Positions 50,690 through 64,000 of a DNA stretch of 64,000 nt are shown here, one piece after another. The notes under the pieces are model-generated. The model searched no databases, had not been told where the DNA came from, and saw only the letters and a list, made by a program, of their open reading frames with translations. The position numbers were made by a program, and so were the translations under genes. The DNA comes from Temnothorax longispinosus (lineage: Eukaryota; Arthropoda; Insecta; Hymenoptera; Formicidae), in NCBI RefSeq assembly GCF_030848805.1, contig NC_092366.1:17984620-18048619 (forward strand), read 5' to 3'. Numbering within the stretch: position 1 is the first letter of the stretch; the number at the start of each line of letters is the position of its first letter.

Positions 50690-53600
50690 CATTACACGTG
50701 GAGCCGTCGCTAAGAGCATTGTTATTTTCCGTTATATCGTACTCGCGATGTCTCGGAACGATCGTAGCGACAACCCGATAACATCACGCGCTTGAGTGTA
50801 AAACGCGAGTTAACTTTTTCATATCTCTCCGTGCGAAAGGAGAAATATCTCAAGCGTACGGTTTTCGTCGCGAGGAAAAGATTGCGGTTGATCGGACATA
50901 CTCTATATGTATCTACATTGTAACTGTTCATGTTCGTGAGAAAAATTCAACGAGCCGGGATATGGATTCATCGGCACACGCGATTGAATCGACACGGAAT
51001 CCCAGAGTTCTCGCGATCTCCCTCCGAAAAGCGAAGACAAGCGGAAAGCCTGGGATACACGGCTGCGACGGCGGCGGAGAGAGGAAAGGAGTGAGAACGC
51101 GAGAAATTCCTCCAACTTTCAGCGGGGTCACCATCAGCAGCCATCTTTCGGCTACGCTGGTCGGGAAAGCCAATTCGGGGAAACTTGCTCGATTCGCCAC
51201 CGACCGACATGCCTCAAGAAATCCCACGTGTTTTCTCTCAACGCTCGCGCGCTCGCTTTTATCCTCTCTCTCTCTCGGACAATCTTTCTTCCCCCTTCCC
51301 CCGCCTGCCCTATTTCCTTTCCCTTTCCTGTCCCTTTCCACCGTTGCTCTCATTTCACCTGGAACCCATTCCCTCGCGTCCCTTTTCCACGCCGCTCACG
51401 ACGTAGCTTTTCCAGACCTCTTCAGACTTTATGGATTCTTCAAAGCGGAGATACCGCCGGATTGTCAAAGTTTCAGGCGACTGGATATCCGGCGGAATCG
51501 CGGACGCCTTCCGTCTTTCGATCGTTTGATCTCTCAACGGAATGCAGATTACCGCTGGAAACCGAGACATTACTAGGCAAACAAGACTGACACCTTAATA
51601 AACTCAGTCGCGCCGGAAAGCTCGTAACGTCAATTTTATTCCGACCAACGACCGCCGAAATATTCGATGAGATAATAATAGCTTTGAAACTGACAGCGCA
51701 CCGTTGAAATTCAATAGAAAACTTGTAGTTGTATTCTAAACTCGATAGAATGGCAGACCAAAAGGTAGTTTATCCCGGAGCTATTTCGGAACCACTTCCA
51801 CAACTTGATTCGCGAATCACTGATCCTCCGAAGCACGCTCGTTCGCTTAGCGTTTATTTCACGTTCTGATGTTTGAGTAATAAAATGTCCAAAAATAAAA
51901 CTGAAAACCTACCAACAAGAGGAAAAATTGATAAAACATGAAAGTAACTACTCGCTAAATCGGAAGAATTATAAAATAAATAGACGAGAGTATAGATAAG
52001 ATAAAAGCGAATTCTATTCATTCTACTCTAATTTTATTTTCATTCTATATTCTATTCAGTGAAATACATTTAGTCGAAAAATGAAATAAATATTGGCATC
52101 ATTCTGAATTCTGCTTAACACCGTTTAAGCAAAACTTAGATCGGTTGGAGCTGTTGAGAAAAAAAAATCCGTAAATATACTTCTCAAAAGTCCATTCCTA
52201 TCACAGTAAAAACCTATTCGCCGCGGAGACACCGTGTTTCCAGCTTGATCACAACGGATGAGCCGTCCATATCGCCCTTTCGTGACGTGCACTGTGGAAA
52301 CGAACGTGCGAAAGTACGTTTACATAACTTTACGCTCCCGCGGACGATCTTCGCCGCGGAAAGTAAACCACATTTTACGATGAGAGAAGTCACAATTGTA
52401 CTTTGCAGTCGAAAGAAAGAGACGAAGAAAACTTCGACTCGCAGCGGGATAAAAGCGTGCGGTAATGAGCTCTCATCGCGACGCGTCGACGTCGCATTGA
52501 GAGAGGAATCAATTATGGAGACATGCCAAAAGTCAGTCGCGCACGTTTCCCGTCGAACGCGACACGAGACGATGACTTCGTCTGTGCCGGTACTCCGGAA
52601 CTCGATTTCGAACGTGTAACTTTCGCCACTTGCCACCTTGGTCGCCGCGAGTTCACGAGAAATCATTATCGATACTTCGGAAGTCCTCGTAATTTGCGCT
52701 TCGGTGGCTTTTCCCTTGAACGACGAACGAAAGACGCAACTTTTTTTTACGACTTTAAGCCGTCTAACACCGGCCGTTTTCGGAGATTACTCCTGATTTT
52801 AATAACCGGGCTTGAGGCGAGAGACTTTCGAGGCTTATTGAACGTCTCCGTAGTGTGCGTGGAAAGTTGCGCGATGTCCTACGAAACTGCTTAAGGACTC
52901 GTTATTTTCAATGAGGTTCTTTCTCGTTTTCCGGTGCCGTTGTTGTAGTTGTCGAGTCGGCGGCGACGACAACATCTGCACCGACGTAGCAACAACTTGG
53001 GAGCGAACCGGTGCCGGAGCCAATAGCCAAAGGATTTTCAGAAATGGTTACCGGCTTTATTGCCGGTAAGTTTTACGAAACTTTCCGCGAAGTGCGGAAA
53101 GGTACGCGGAGGAGAGATGTATTAACTTAGTCTCGAAAGGACGGACAAACGCGAAGATTGTACTCGCTTTTAATTAACAGAATCCTTCTTTATTGCACTA
53201 CGTCGCCGGAAGCGCTCTATCTTTCTGTTCTCCGGACGTATAATAATAGAGAATGAAATCGCGGACACATCAACTGAGAAATTGTTGAGCGACGCTCTAA
53301 CGGATTAGATGTGAGGTTAAATTTAAAATCAGACGTGAAAAATAAATGTTAATTAAATCTTTCTCAAATGTCAAATATATCTAGGTAAAAAGGTAATTCG
53401 AGATATTTTCGCGCATAATAACATTTCACGCATATGTTTTATGTTTCAAAACGCGGTACAGGTTTATTGCAAATAAAAGATCGAGAAATGTTTTGATAAA
53501 TTTAATTTAAATTTTATTTTAAATTAAATTTGCATTTTTTTAAATCTAAATTTTATTGGAAACTGTGCCATTGAAATTAATACCGCGGCAGGAAATGGTA

Positions 53601-56600
53601 TACGAGATAACGTTAAATAATAAATTTATAATTAATATATTAAAGTGGAAGGTGATAAATGAAATACGTAAAGAAAATACATCGCGGTTGAAACTTGAAA
53701 CGATTATACGTTCCTCGTAAAACTGCATACTGCACGTCATTCTCCATACATAAACAATCAAGGGGTATCAGATACTTTTAAATGTGATATATCGCGTGTA
53801 CCCTATTCAAATTGGTCGTAAATATTTAATGAGAAAAACATACGAGCAGGACAGGTACACATTAGGATGAAGCACAGAATGTCACGCAAGATCTGACCGA
53901 TTGCTTTTAAAAGATTCGTCGTTACAGATAGCACCTGGTTAATATTAGTTTTATGTCAGCGACGTCTGGCGCGACGGGGTGGATGTCCAATGAACATTGG
54001 TAAGTATCTAAGAGAACTACATAAATCCACGGGGTTATAATGGCTTTTCGATAAAGCCCGGTAAAGGTTGCTCCAAGTTCCATAAATCATGATATTCCCC
54101 GTGATACAATGTTCTCCCTCTCTCTTTCTCTTTTTCCCAGGAAAAAGTAAACAGCACACTCGGCATGCGCTCTCGCCCCGGTTCTCCCCTCTTTGACCGT
54201 AGGCGTGATAACTCGCACGAACATTGCGTTTTGAATATAAAACGCTTTACTACGCCCCGGTAATGAAGTGCAGTCTTATTAGACCGCTTTCTCTGCCCCT
54301 TCCCGTCGTACAATGAGATTTCGTTTTTGCAGCGTGACAAGCGCTCACATACGTGCGCGTTAAGGCGCGCGTGTGATCGTGATTGCACCCCTATTTATAC
54401 TCGTCTATTGTTTCCGCTTATCTACCGCGAGCGAGATTTTTGCGAGAGGGATGATTTATCGCTTTTGGAGCGCCGTAAAAACGGCGGTGGATCAAGCGGA
54501 CGCCGCGGATGAATGTATCGGCATAATCTCAAGGGGTTCGAGGCAAAAGACGGCGCACGTACTCCCTCGGCTTCTCATTAACAACCCTTATTTCATTAGG
54601 CTCCCTCTTCTTGCCCGGCATCTATCCGGCTCCCACCACACCTCTCCGTCCTCTCCTTCTTTTACACTTCCTTAACTCCATCTGCTCCCCCTCGCTTTTC
54701 CGTCTAAAGCCATCCTGCACTTTCACGGGGCGAAGAACGCCTGATTTATTTCCTGTCGGCGGCCGAGTAATTTCGCCCGTTTGTCTCGCTAATTATTTGC
54801 CGCCGCGACTGCGTAAATAAGATCGACTATCGTTGTCCGCGAAGACGAACAAAACCGTCGCGAAAAATTGTCTTAAATAAAAGTAAAAAAGTCGACCCAT
54901 CTTTCCATCGAAATCCCGGTGTTCATCGTCATTAAGTTGCGATGCTTCGATTAAACTTGGAATTTCTGTAATGCGCTCGTGACAATAACGGCAGAATTTC
55001 TTAATGGATATTACTATACATTCATTAAGATAAAAATATATATATGTTCAATATATCTCATTTTTCAGTATATCTTCAGTATATCTCATTTAATACTTCC
55101 TAAATACACAAAAAAAATGAATATTAGATTACCTCTCAAAAATTTTTATTCATCCGGCGCGTGTGAGCTTCTCAAATACTTTTTTTCTCTCCTTTTCCTT
55201 TCTTTCTCTTTTTTGATGTAATTTAATATCATCTAACATAAATCTTTTTCCTCATATAAATCCATAACTGTTTTTAAAATGAGTCTTTAAAAGTTTGTTT
55301 CATGACGTTTCTACATGTCGCGAAAAGGAACGCAAACATAAACTTGGGGAAAACTCGCGTTCACGCGAGGAGGCACGCAATATGAAAGGACGTCGATCTC
55401 GCTCCCGCCGTTCCACATGGCTTCATAATATATGCATTGAACGCACGTGTCTGACAGAGATTTTTCGTACGTCGAAGCGAGCGCGCGCTTCATCGATAAA
55501 CGTTTCGCACGTTGAAAAGGGAATATTACGGCGAGACAGTGGTTTCCCGGGGACCTCTCTTATTCGCTCCAATTCTCCGCGATTTTGCGAAGATCTCCAC
55601 CGTGAAAATATTCCACTATCTCGGATATCGTCCTTATTTACATCTTTTAGGATCCGACTTACAATACCTGTCTGCTCGCGACTCCGACGTTATTCTCCAT
55701 CTGTATATCTTTCATCTTGAGACTAGTCATTTCGAGTGTCTCGTTCGTATAACGTCAAAAGGATCCGGATGCTGATAACAGAGAGAAATATCGAGATTGC
55801 AAATGGAATTTCGTGTGTACATATACACACATATGTAAGCTCTTGCGTATTTTTAAGTTTTACCGTTCTCAATAATTAATCGAATGGCAACGGACTGTAA
55901 ATTCGAAAGTTATTCTCAAATGCGTTAGTAGGTTACCTTACAAACCAAAAGTTTGTGCTTCCCTCGTTGCGCGTCGTATAAAACGAGGACAGCTAATTCT
56001 AAAAAAGCTTCTTTCGGTCGATGCTGCGAGGGTCGATAAATCCCAGGTACCGAACTAAACTAATGTATCGGAAAGTTACGCTAACCGTATTATATCTCGC
56101 GTAATTTATTTTCGCCGAAAGAGAGTAGTATCTTTCTCCTGATAGATATGTACGAACGTTGCTTCGCGTTCGTTTCACCGAGGCACGTGTTCCCTCCAGC
56201 AAAGGCACGGACTCCAAGCACAGATGTCTCAATTATCCTTTTAATTCCTCATTCTCTCCTTTCATCTCGTTATCTCGCTTAACGAAGGCGCCCGGCACCC
56301 TTCCTTCATCGCGAAACAAAGGGATTCCGCCGTCCTTTCTAATTGAGCCCACTGCCGTTTTGCAGTATGAAATTGGTCGTCAGGGAATCAGCGCGGCAAT
56401 ATCGAAATGACAGAAGAGAAGAACGGAATCAGTATTGAACAAAAACGAAGTCGACACGTTGTCGAGCGGAATTTACACAAGCTGCTTAATTAGCCGTTTA
56501 ATTGACAGAAGGATTCCGCGACTAGATTATGCGATCCGAATCATTAATGTAATTATACTAATTATACTGCAGTTCATGTTTCGATTTTCTTACCATTGTG

Positions 56601-59600
56601 CCCTAAATCGATGTCTGTCAATTCCATTTGACCATGAAATTCTTTGAAACCTTCTTAATAAAAGAGATTGCAATGTATCTAATCGCGTGACTCCAAAAAT
56701 ATTATACACGGTACTAAATTAAGTAGCAGTCATTTGTAAGAAAACGTTATAAAAAGTAAGTATAAGAACATGAGATTTATTTCTAACGAAACTGTTATTT
56801 TAGAAATTTTAGACAACACTATTCTATTTATATTCACCTTTCTCGTCTCCCAAAAGTGTGATTAAAAATCATATTAGACACAAACTAATCATCATAATCA
56901 AATTAGCCGTTAACCTTTAAGCACTTATTTCCGACATACGTATATTTAATCTCGCATTAAGGTATAATGAATCAGTTGAATTATCGATGCAATTCCACTG
57001 TCAAAATATATCTCGTACTTTAAAAAGATGAAGGAAGATATAAATCTTTTTGGCAAAATCTTGGAAACTGGATATAGATACATCGGCTCGAATAAAATTA
57101 CTGTAACTAAAATTATTAAGATACGTTTACTACCATCGCGTGACACAATAATAATTATTCCCGCGCTAGTGGCGGCAAGTGTAACGTTACGATATCAATT
57201 ACCGTCTATTATTCTGGTTTGGCTCGGTAATAAGCATCGATCATATTCGTACGTTGGTAAAATATACGGCTCGTCGTATAATCTATCATTTAGCTCGACC
57301 AAGGTAGGTATGTTCCTTTTGTTGCGACCGCTAGCCCACACACGGTCACGGCGCCGAAAGTTGTGTGTTTCAATTATCGCACCTGAGAGGGAGGCGATAA
57401 ATTGCCGAGCATTGTGCCACCGGTGCGATAACTTCATTAAATCGACATTTATCGTTCCCATCCGGTATATATTCATCAGAGCGCATTCGCGCGCGCAATA
57501 TACTATTTATTTATTAATTTATTAATAACTTTAACGACGGGCTACCGCACACCGGCACGTCCGCGCCGGTGAGAGTTGGGTTTCCGATTTTTTGCGGTTG
57601 AAAGTCGTAAACCTGAATCGCGCGAAACTATAACGAAGGCGAAGGTAATGGCGAGAAATAAAAATAAAAAAAGCAATTTAATGACTCTTGTATGAATTTA
57701 TTTTCCGCGTGTATTTTTCGTTTAAAACACGGAAGATTCGGAGAGAGGCTTTCTATAATAATCTCGTATCTCAAAGAGACTCGCTCGTTACGCCTCTCGT
57801 GATGGCGAATACAGAAACGTGCTCCTCTCGATCTTGTCTAACGAGACGAAGACTGTTCTCGAATGCGAATTTTATCGAATCGTATGCAAGGAGAGGATTT
57901 CCTTCGCGAGAGCACTCTGTTCTTTACATATTTACGTCTTATCTCTAATCGAGTCGTTGAAGCGTCCGTATCTCCGCGTGTTAATGCAGTTAAATTGCGG
58001 ATACGCTCCTAGCTCCGCGATCGTACGAAGTGTATCCGATGTCCTTTGATGTGACTGCGAAAGGTTGTTTCTTACTTGGTGCCTCGTTCCGTGCATTTCC
58101 ACTTTATCGAAACTAAAACGCGGAAGCACACCGAGAAACGACTAAAGTACGATGAAACCACGCGAGCTTCGCTTATGTTTTCTCTCGATATGCGCGAGAC
58201 TACTCGAGCTATTTGCATGCATAGCGGCATGCATAAATCCGCCGCAAGACGTATTTAACGATACGGACGCACCGCGAATAAGTGTCCAGGAAACACAAAG
58301 TAAATTTTGCTGAGCCTTGAAGAGTTTCTCTTAAAGCTTAGTTACGATTACCGCGTATAATCAGTTTAATAAATAAATAGCGATCTATATAAATATTGTT
58401 CAAGCAGAATTTTATGCCTAATAATAACTTTGTTTTATTGGACATGTCAAAATGTCAATATGTCAATATATTAAACTATCAATATGTTTATGTATCAAGA
58501 TGTCAATTTAATTAAATATCAATATTATAATATATAATAATATTCCATAATTAATAATTTTCCTGTAATAAGTAATTCTCAAGGGCTTAATCAGGCGACC
58601 GATTGCAGATGCAAATTGCAACAGAGAAACTTGATACGAAAGATTCACAATTTTTGCACGATATTGAATGCTTATATACACTCCAGCGAGATTTTTTAAT
58701 CAAGCTATCAAATATTGATCGAACACTTGTCGCACGTACGTCGTTAAAAACAGAGAAGTATCGCAGCTTACGTTCACCATCAGATGGTATCTTCGAAGAA
58801 CAATCAATACTTTTGACATCTTTTCGATCACTCGCGACAAAGCAGTGCACGTTCGATTAAATCACAAGATAAATTGTCATCAATTACTTTTATCGAAAAA
58901 TTAGCGCTAAATGTGACGTTCTAATTTTGATTTCCACCTGTCCAATATGAAAGACAAATTTAATTGCGATGAAGATCGCATATCTAAATTTAACATCAAA
59001 TGATGAACGTGAAATGCTGATATTTTCTACAATGAACATGTGAAAAGATCGTAAATTTCAAACGTGTTTGAAGCTATCAATATGCGTGCATCATGCATGC
59101 GTGTAATGTGCAATTATAATTCGCGACAGATGATAGATTGGTAAAGAAATGTTTACCTACGAATATAGATAGATATAGATATAACTATTATCTATCACGC
59201 TCAGAGAACTTGTCAAAGAGGTGTATGTGCGGGTGTGGCTTATATATTGGACATATATAAACCTAGATACACATAAGTAATGAACTTTAAAAGCTGAAGG
59301 TATAAGGGAGAGCAATATTTTTAATGTAAGGGGAAAAAATATTCCGTTACAAACTTAATATAATTAAAAAGAAGTGATTGGAAGGTAATAAAAACCAGTT
59401 TGAGTGACAGAGAAAAAAATGGCTGGCACGAGAAATACTCCTTTGAAAGTTATAATGACAAGCGTGTCTACGTATACGCGAGTCACTCGAAACTTTGAAA
59501 TATCGAGTGTCCGCAGCCGCTTGACGTCTTCGTAACGGAAGGAACGAGCTACAATTTACAGGGGAACGAGAGCGAGCGCGTGGTTGCAGTCAGGAAGTTC

Positions 59601-61246
59601 TTCGGTAACGATTTCCCGGGGACAGCCAGAGTCGGTCTTAGTCTTCCCTCCCTCCTCCCGGTCACAAGCCGGCGAGCCAACGGCCCAACGGGTTCCAGTC
59701 CCTCTAAATTAAAGACGTTTGATTTTTGGGTCGGGCGTAGCCTGGGATACGGGAGTTTTACGTTTCTTCTCCTTCGGAAGTAGTTACGCCGCCGATAGCT
59801 CAATAAACTCCGCGGAGCTCTCCTCCAGGGAGATCTGATTCCAACTTTCGCGCATAAAGAAAACTTGGGGCGGTTCGAGGACTTTAAAAGATTATATTTT
59901 ATAATCTAACATTCTCGGGGTCCGCGCGTGATTTCTGCGCGGTCGGAAAACTCGCTTTTTAGTTTTCCGCAAGATAGGGATGCGACGAAAATTATGGATT
60001 TTCGGATTACTTCGCGTGAGGTAAATCGAACGTATTTTAAGGTCCCGTTGCTTCGCATAACGCAATCTCGCGCACAGATTGCTGGACCCCCATCATTAAC
60101 ATATTCTAATCAAATTTTCTGCAAATGGATGCAAACCACCATTTTCGTAGTTTGCTATTACAAAACATAAACCGAGACATAAACATAATTCATGAGGTGC
60201 AGAATCTCACTTACATTAGTGGATTTATTATTCATGTCGTTTTGCCAATATCAAGTTAAAGCCGATATTACCAGTACGAGTTGGGTAACAGTATTTAATA
60301 ATAGTTCCCAAGCCGATGCTTAAATTCATAATGTGCTTTCTCGGAAATACTCGGAAACGCCATATTTATGGAAAATGTTTACAGTACAAACATTTATATT
60401 ATAAAACATAACATAAAAGTTACGAGATACGCGAACGATAAGGCTGTGACATACATATTCATCGAATTTATTTTAATATGCAAAATTTTTATGTAAGGCT
60501 TTTATCATAATAAAAATGCAGACGAGACGGTGAAAAATGAAATACATAGTCAATAGAAAGAGCTCCTGAATTTTATCGCCAACACGTTAAAAATAATTTG
60601 AAACTGAGAAGTCTGTTTCTCTTATAAAATGTTATCCTCTTGCAAGTGTTCACAAATATATTTGAGCATTATAAAATATTCACAGCATATATTTTTATAG
60701 AATCGTTTAACCCATCCATATAAAACGTCCAGTTTATACTTTGACAGACTTGACGAAAAAAATCAACTCTTATCGACAATCAGTAATTTTGCGTATATTT
60801 TCATATGTTCTATCAATTAAATTAAGATTGACAATTTAAAATAACTAATTTATTCATTACATACATTAAAAGCACTGACAGCAGTCATTGATGCAGCAGC
60901 ATAAATATCTCGAAATTTTATTTGACGTTTATATATCTCGTTACGTCATTGGCTTTTTGCTTAATTAATTTATAAGATGTACTGTTCTCATATTCTTGCA
61001 AATATACAAAGCTATGATATTACGTGTTGAATTCTTTTCTGCATATTAGGCGCGTATTTTCTATTTACACATTTCGCTATTACGTTAAACCGGCAGCAAG
61101 ACAAAGCGAAAAAGAGCAAACGTAGCTTCGCGCGAATAATTAAAATTTCACGATGAACATTATCGATCTTCGATATAACGCAGGAGTAAGGAACCTTATT
61201 TCGAATTCCGTTTTACTTCGACGCTATTCGATTAAGCAAAGAGAGC

Positions 61247-61281
<35 letters not shown>

Positions 61282-62483
61282 CCGTTAGCGTGACCTCTGT
61301 AACAAACACGCCGCGCCGTACCGAAAAGCCGTCCTCGTAAGCGTCCTGAAATTTTGACGAGGGCTTCTCCATGCCGACACGAGAGCTGGTTGGCGTCATG
61401 AAGCCACTGCCGAAAAGTCGCCGGAAAAATCACGCTCTCTACGGAAGCTGAGCGGCGACGTTACCGTAAGCGGTGGAAGGAAGCCGGAGAGAAGGGTCAT
61501 AGTGGCTTGGACGTGTAATTTTTCAGAAGCGTCCCGCACACACCGACGCGACGACGAACGAGGCGGAAGAAGGGAGACACACGTAAAGAGAGAATAGAAG
61601 GGGTGAGAGAGGGAGAGACGTAGTCGCGCGGAGATGGAGAGGGTGGAAACAGTGGTCGTAACAGTAATATCGCGGTACGAAAGGGAAGCTGCTGTACCTC
61701 ACCCTCGTCCTCCCCTGCGAAGTAACAAGAAAATAATAGAAACGAGCGGCGCGTGTCTGTATAAACCAAGAGTAATGTGGGCTTCGCGCGCCTAGGGATA
61801 CACGGATTACTACGGGCTTCCTTTTGGCGCGGGGATTCATGCCGGATATCACCCTTTTCTTATCTCGACGATGATATCCCCGTTTTGGCGTATCTCGTTG
61901 ACCCAAATGCGCGCGCATTTAATACACCCTCGTATGGCAGAATTTTACGCGAGTGAAGCTGTCGAAATATTTTTAAGTGTTCCGCATGTTTCTGATCACT
62001 ATCACGCTTACTTCTCAGTTCTGATATTACCTAGTTGCATTTTGATGCTCGATCTTTTTTTCCTTTCGGCTTTAAAATAAAATGAACAACAATTATGTCT
62101 GATAATCCGCGTCGAGATGTGTAGGTAGATATACACATAAATATCGCGTGTCGCGTATTTCATTTGCATAACGCTGCGTAAGCTAAACTGAAAAATGGAA
62201 CAAGGAAGACTTGCGCGGTGTTTTTATTCGCCCACCGCGCTCTTTCGTATCGTAATAACTGAATTTCAAACAAAAAGTTACGGTGTGCGGATGTGATGAA
62301 ACTCGCGCGTACGACAAGGTATTTAATAAAATAGGAAGGGAATGGAAAAAATGCTGTTTTTAATTAAAATTAAATTCTAATGAACATAATTAAACCAAAA
62401 GCATACAGGGAAAACGGGCTATGCCGCCGTGTACAGCATACCAGAATTGAGAGAATTAATTAAAACGCCGTTGGGAAACATCG
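50690..62483. other. Non-coding stretch
   Basis: GC-rich patches at 50940-51580 and 52210-52900 have all three frames of one strand open over about 150 bases, so individual frames there carry little weight. 58440-58545 is a degenerate array of ATGTCAAT-like words. 60170-61100 is AT-rich and featureless. Confidence 0.5.
61241..61281. repeat. (GA)n microsatellite, imperfect
   Basis: A GA run with GAGC and GAAA interruptions in the first half, pure over the last 25 bases. Confidence 0.95.
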
Positions 62484-63257
62484 ATGTTAATCCACGCAAA
62501 CGGAATTTCACACAAAATCAGGCAATTATTATTTGAAATCTTTGGAGCCACACAAATCAACCGCAGAACCAGCGGTTACACTGATCATATACATTTTTCG
62601 CTAATCGCTACTCTTTACATCAATCCCCCGGCTTTTTGTGCTCTGAACATCTCTGAATTGACGCCATTTTTGTTCGGTGCGCTTTCGCGCGAAATCGCGT
62701 ACCTCTTCGCGTACCACATTTGGTCCCTTTTGACACGAGAGCTTTTCACTCGTGCATTTTTGACCTACTGCTCCGCTTTAAACGGAGTACATTATCGCGT
62801 ACATTATCGCGAAACATTCTGGTTTCTGGCGGTCAAGACTTGGAGGCGAAAGCTGGACGAGTTGAGCGATCGCCGGGAGTCGTGTGAAAAATTTCGCGCG
62901 AAAGGTAGAGGAGAGATGTCGGACAACGGCCAAGTGAAGGGCAAAGAGGCTGGAGCGCGGAAAGTGAAGTACGTGAGAAGATTCAAAAGAAATCATGGTA
63001 TTGCCGCTGACTGCATGCTGGCGCGAATGCCGCGTACTTCGACCAGCGTCGCTGGTAGAAAATCGAAGGCGGGGGACAGTGGGCCCGGCACTTGCATTAA
63101 AATTGTTGTGCCGTTTCCACGGGCGATGGACAATATTTTTGCTGGCGGTGCCTTTTATCGCCATGTACTTCCAGCGAGAGCAGGCAGAGCTGAGCGCATT
63201 CGCGTGCGCGAGCGAGGAAGCCGGAAAATCGGCGCGAAGTGGATGAGAATGGAATAA
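62484..63257 (+). CDS. Hypothetical protein, 257 codons, longest ATG frame in the window
   Basis: Seen: an uninterrupted frame from ATG to TAA, far longer than most chance frames here. The first half (to about residue 110) is mixed and fairly hydrophobic, with LTPFLFGALSREIAYLF around residues 59-75. The second half is rich in Arg, Lys and Gly. A 12-bp direct repeat (GTACATTATCGC, twice in tandem) encodes VHYR twice near residues 102-109. No domain was recognised. The frame lies in a GC-rich segment where other frames on both strands are also open: an 83-codon plus-strand frame at 62995-63246 and a 128-codon minus-strand frame. Chance is therefore a real possibility, and it could also be several exons read through. 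No TATA box or poly(A) signal was tied to it. Confidence 0.25.
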   Translation: MLIHANGISHKIRQLLFEIFGATQINRRTSGYTDHIHFSLIATLYINPPAFCALNISELTPFLFGALSREIAYLFAYHIWSLLTRELFTRAFLTYCSALNGVHYRVHYRETFWFLAVKTWRRKLDELSDRRESCEKFRAKGRGEMSDNGQVKGKEAGARKVKYVRRFKRNHGIAADCMLARMPRTSTSVAGRKSKAGDSGPGTCIKIVVPFPRAMDNIFAGGAFYRHVLPARAGRAERIRVRERGSRKIGAKWMRME

Positions 63258-63445
63258 GAGAGACAGTCAGCGGAGAAGAAGCGGGAAGTCGGTTTAGAAG
63301 AGTGCGAGTATGCGTTCGCTGCTAATTGAGAAGGAGAAAGCGAAAAAGCGCGATATAGCGAGAAGACAGTATTCAGCGAAAGAGAGGATGGGGGAGAAAA
63401 GAGAGGGAGGGGGAGAAAGAGAGAAAGAGAAAGACAAAAAGAGTA
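63238..63445. repeat. Purine-rich low-complexity stretch
   Basis: About 200 bases dominated by GA, GGGA and AAAG words. The bias removes stop codons on the complementary strand and explains the long Leu-Ser-Phe-rich minus-strand frames here. Confidence 0.8.
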
Positions 63446-64000
63446 CGGCGAATACGGATAAATGGCCAAATGACCACGGAGGCTTAACTCGCGTACTCTC
63501 TCCGCGTCGAGGGCCGTAAACGCCGATATTTAGGGGATGTTTTTGCCGTGTACATTGTGCGGTCGAGGCGGGAATGGGAACGGATGCGGTGGCATTTTTT
63601 TCCCGCAGTATTTTCCGCGCGCGCTTTGCACTGCGCGCAAGAGGAAGAGAAAAAAAAAAAGAAAAGCGGGGGAGTATAATGGCGCGACGCGCCGTGATCC
63701 ATCCGCGGTTAACGGCCGTATGCCGGGCGAACCGCACGGCCTCGGGCTCCCGCGTAATTATTAATGAAGAACAACGACGACGCACGGGGCGATAAAACTT
63801 TCGACCTTACGTCGTAGAGCGGATTTACGTCCTGTCGGGCCGGCGGTGATTGTAAATCGCCGGACCCTACGTAATTGTTCACGAGAGCGGCTCGTTCCAC
63901 CAGGACGAGCCGCCGCGTTTGCCGCTCTTTAAGTCTGGACCTCGTATAATAATTTTATACGTCATATAACGCTCCTTGACCGTCGGTTATAATGTAGCCG
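63446..64000. other. GC-rich window end
   Basis: Several overlapping frames on both strands contain an A12 run near 63650. No splice or domain support was seen, and sequence may continue into a feature outside the window. Confidence 0.4.

Noticed and set aside
50962..51576. 204-codon frame and an acceptor-preceded terminal exon at about 51420
   Set aside because: After the pyrimidine tract all three frames are open for 100-150 bases, so none is favoured.
52214..52666. 150-codon minus-strand ATG frame with protein-like composition
   Set aside because: Frames of 124 and 123 codons overlap on the plus strand. There is no recognised domain, and GC-rich composition explains it equally well.
61523..61918. 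131-codon minus-strand frame and neighbouring 90-codon frame
   Set aside because: The plus strand is a GA-rich patch; these are composition artefacts.

Overview
This is eukaryotic, animal nuclear DNA and almost all of it is non-coding. CpG is not depleted, GC-rich and AT-rich patches alternate every few hundred bases, (GA/CT)n microsatellites are frequent, and there are no tightly packed genes. That pattern fits an insect, most likely a hymenopteran such as an ant; the species assignment is an inference from composition. No rRNA, tRNA, CRISPR array or operon was recognised.

The one exon identified by protein family is on the minus strand at 15291-15420. It has consensus splice sites and encodes the first half of an Ig V-type domain closely resembling the N-terminal domain of the Sidestep family of neuronal cell-surface receptors. 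The next exon was not found in the 15 kb downstream, and no convincing signal-peptide exon was found in the 48 kb upstream. The simplest reading is that most or all of the window lies in very long introns of this gene.

The most interesting locus is at 37978-39663, minus strand. A terminal-exon-like frame encodes about 63 residues with eight cysteines. A diverged copy of the same exon lies 1.5 kb upstream and is broken by stops, a frameshift and a deletion. A 152-bp near-perfect palindromic element (MITE-like, TA target duplication) sits exactly in the TA of the splice acceptor of the intact copy; the broken copy shows what the acceptor looks like without it.

Other structure: a diverged direct duplication at 14335-14691, a long GGAA array at 28456-28580, several perfect short hairpins, and many open frames. 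Most of the frames look like by-products of base composition. A few are kept at low confidence because they start with ATG in AT-rich sequence, are unusually long (257 codons at 62484-63257), or follow a strong polypyrimidine/AG acceptor. None of these has a recognised function.
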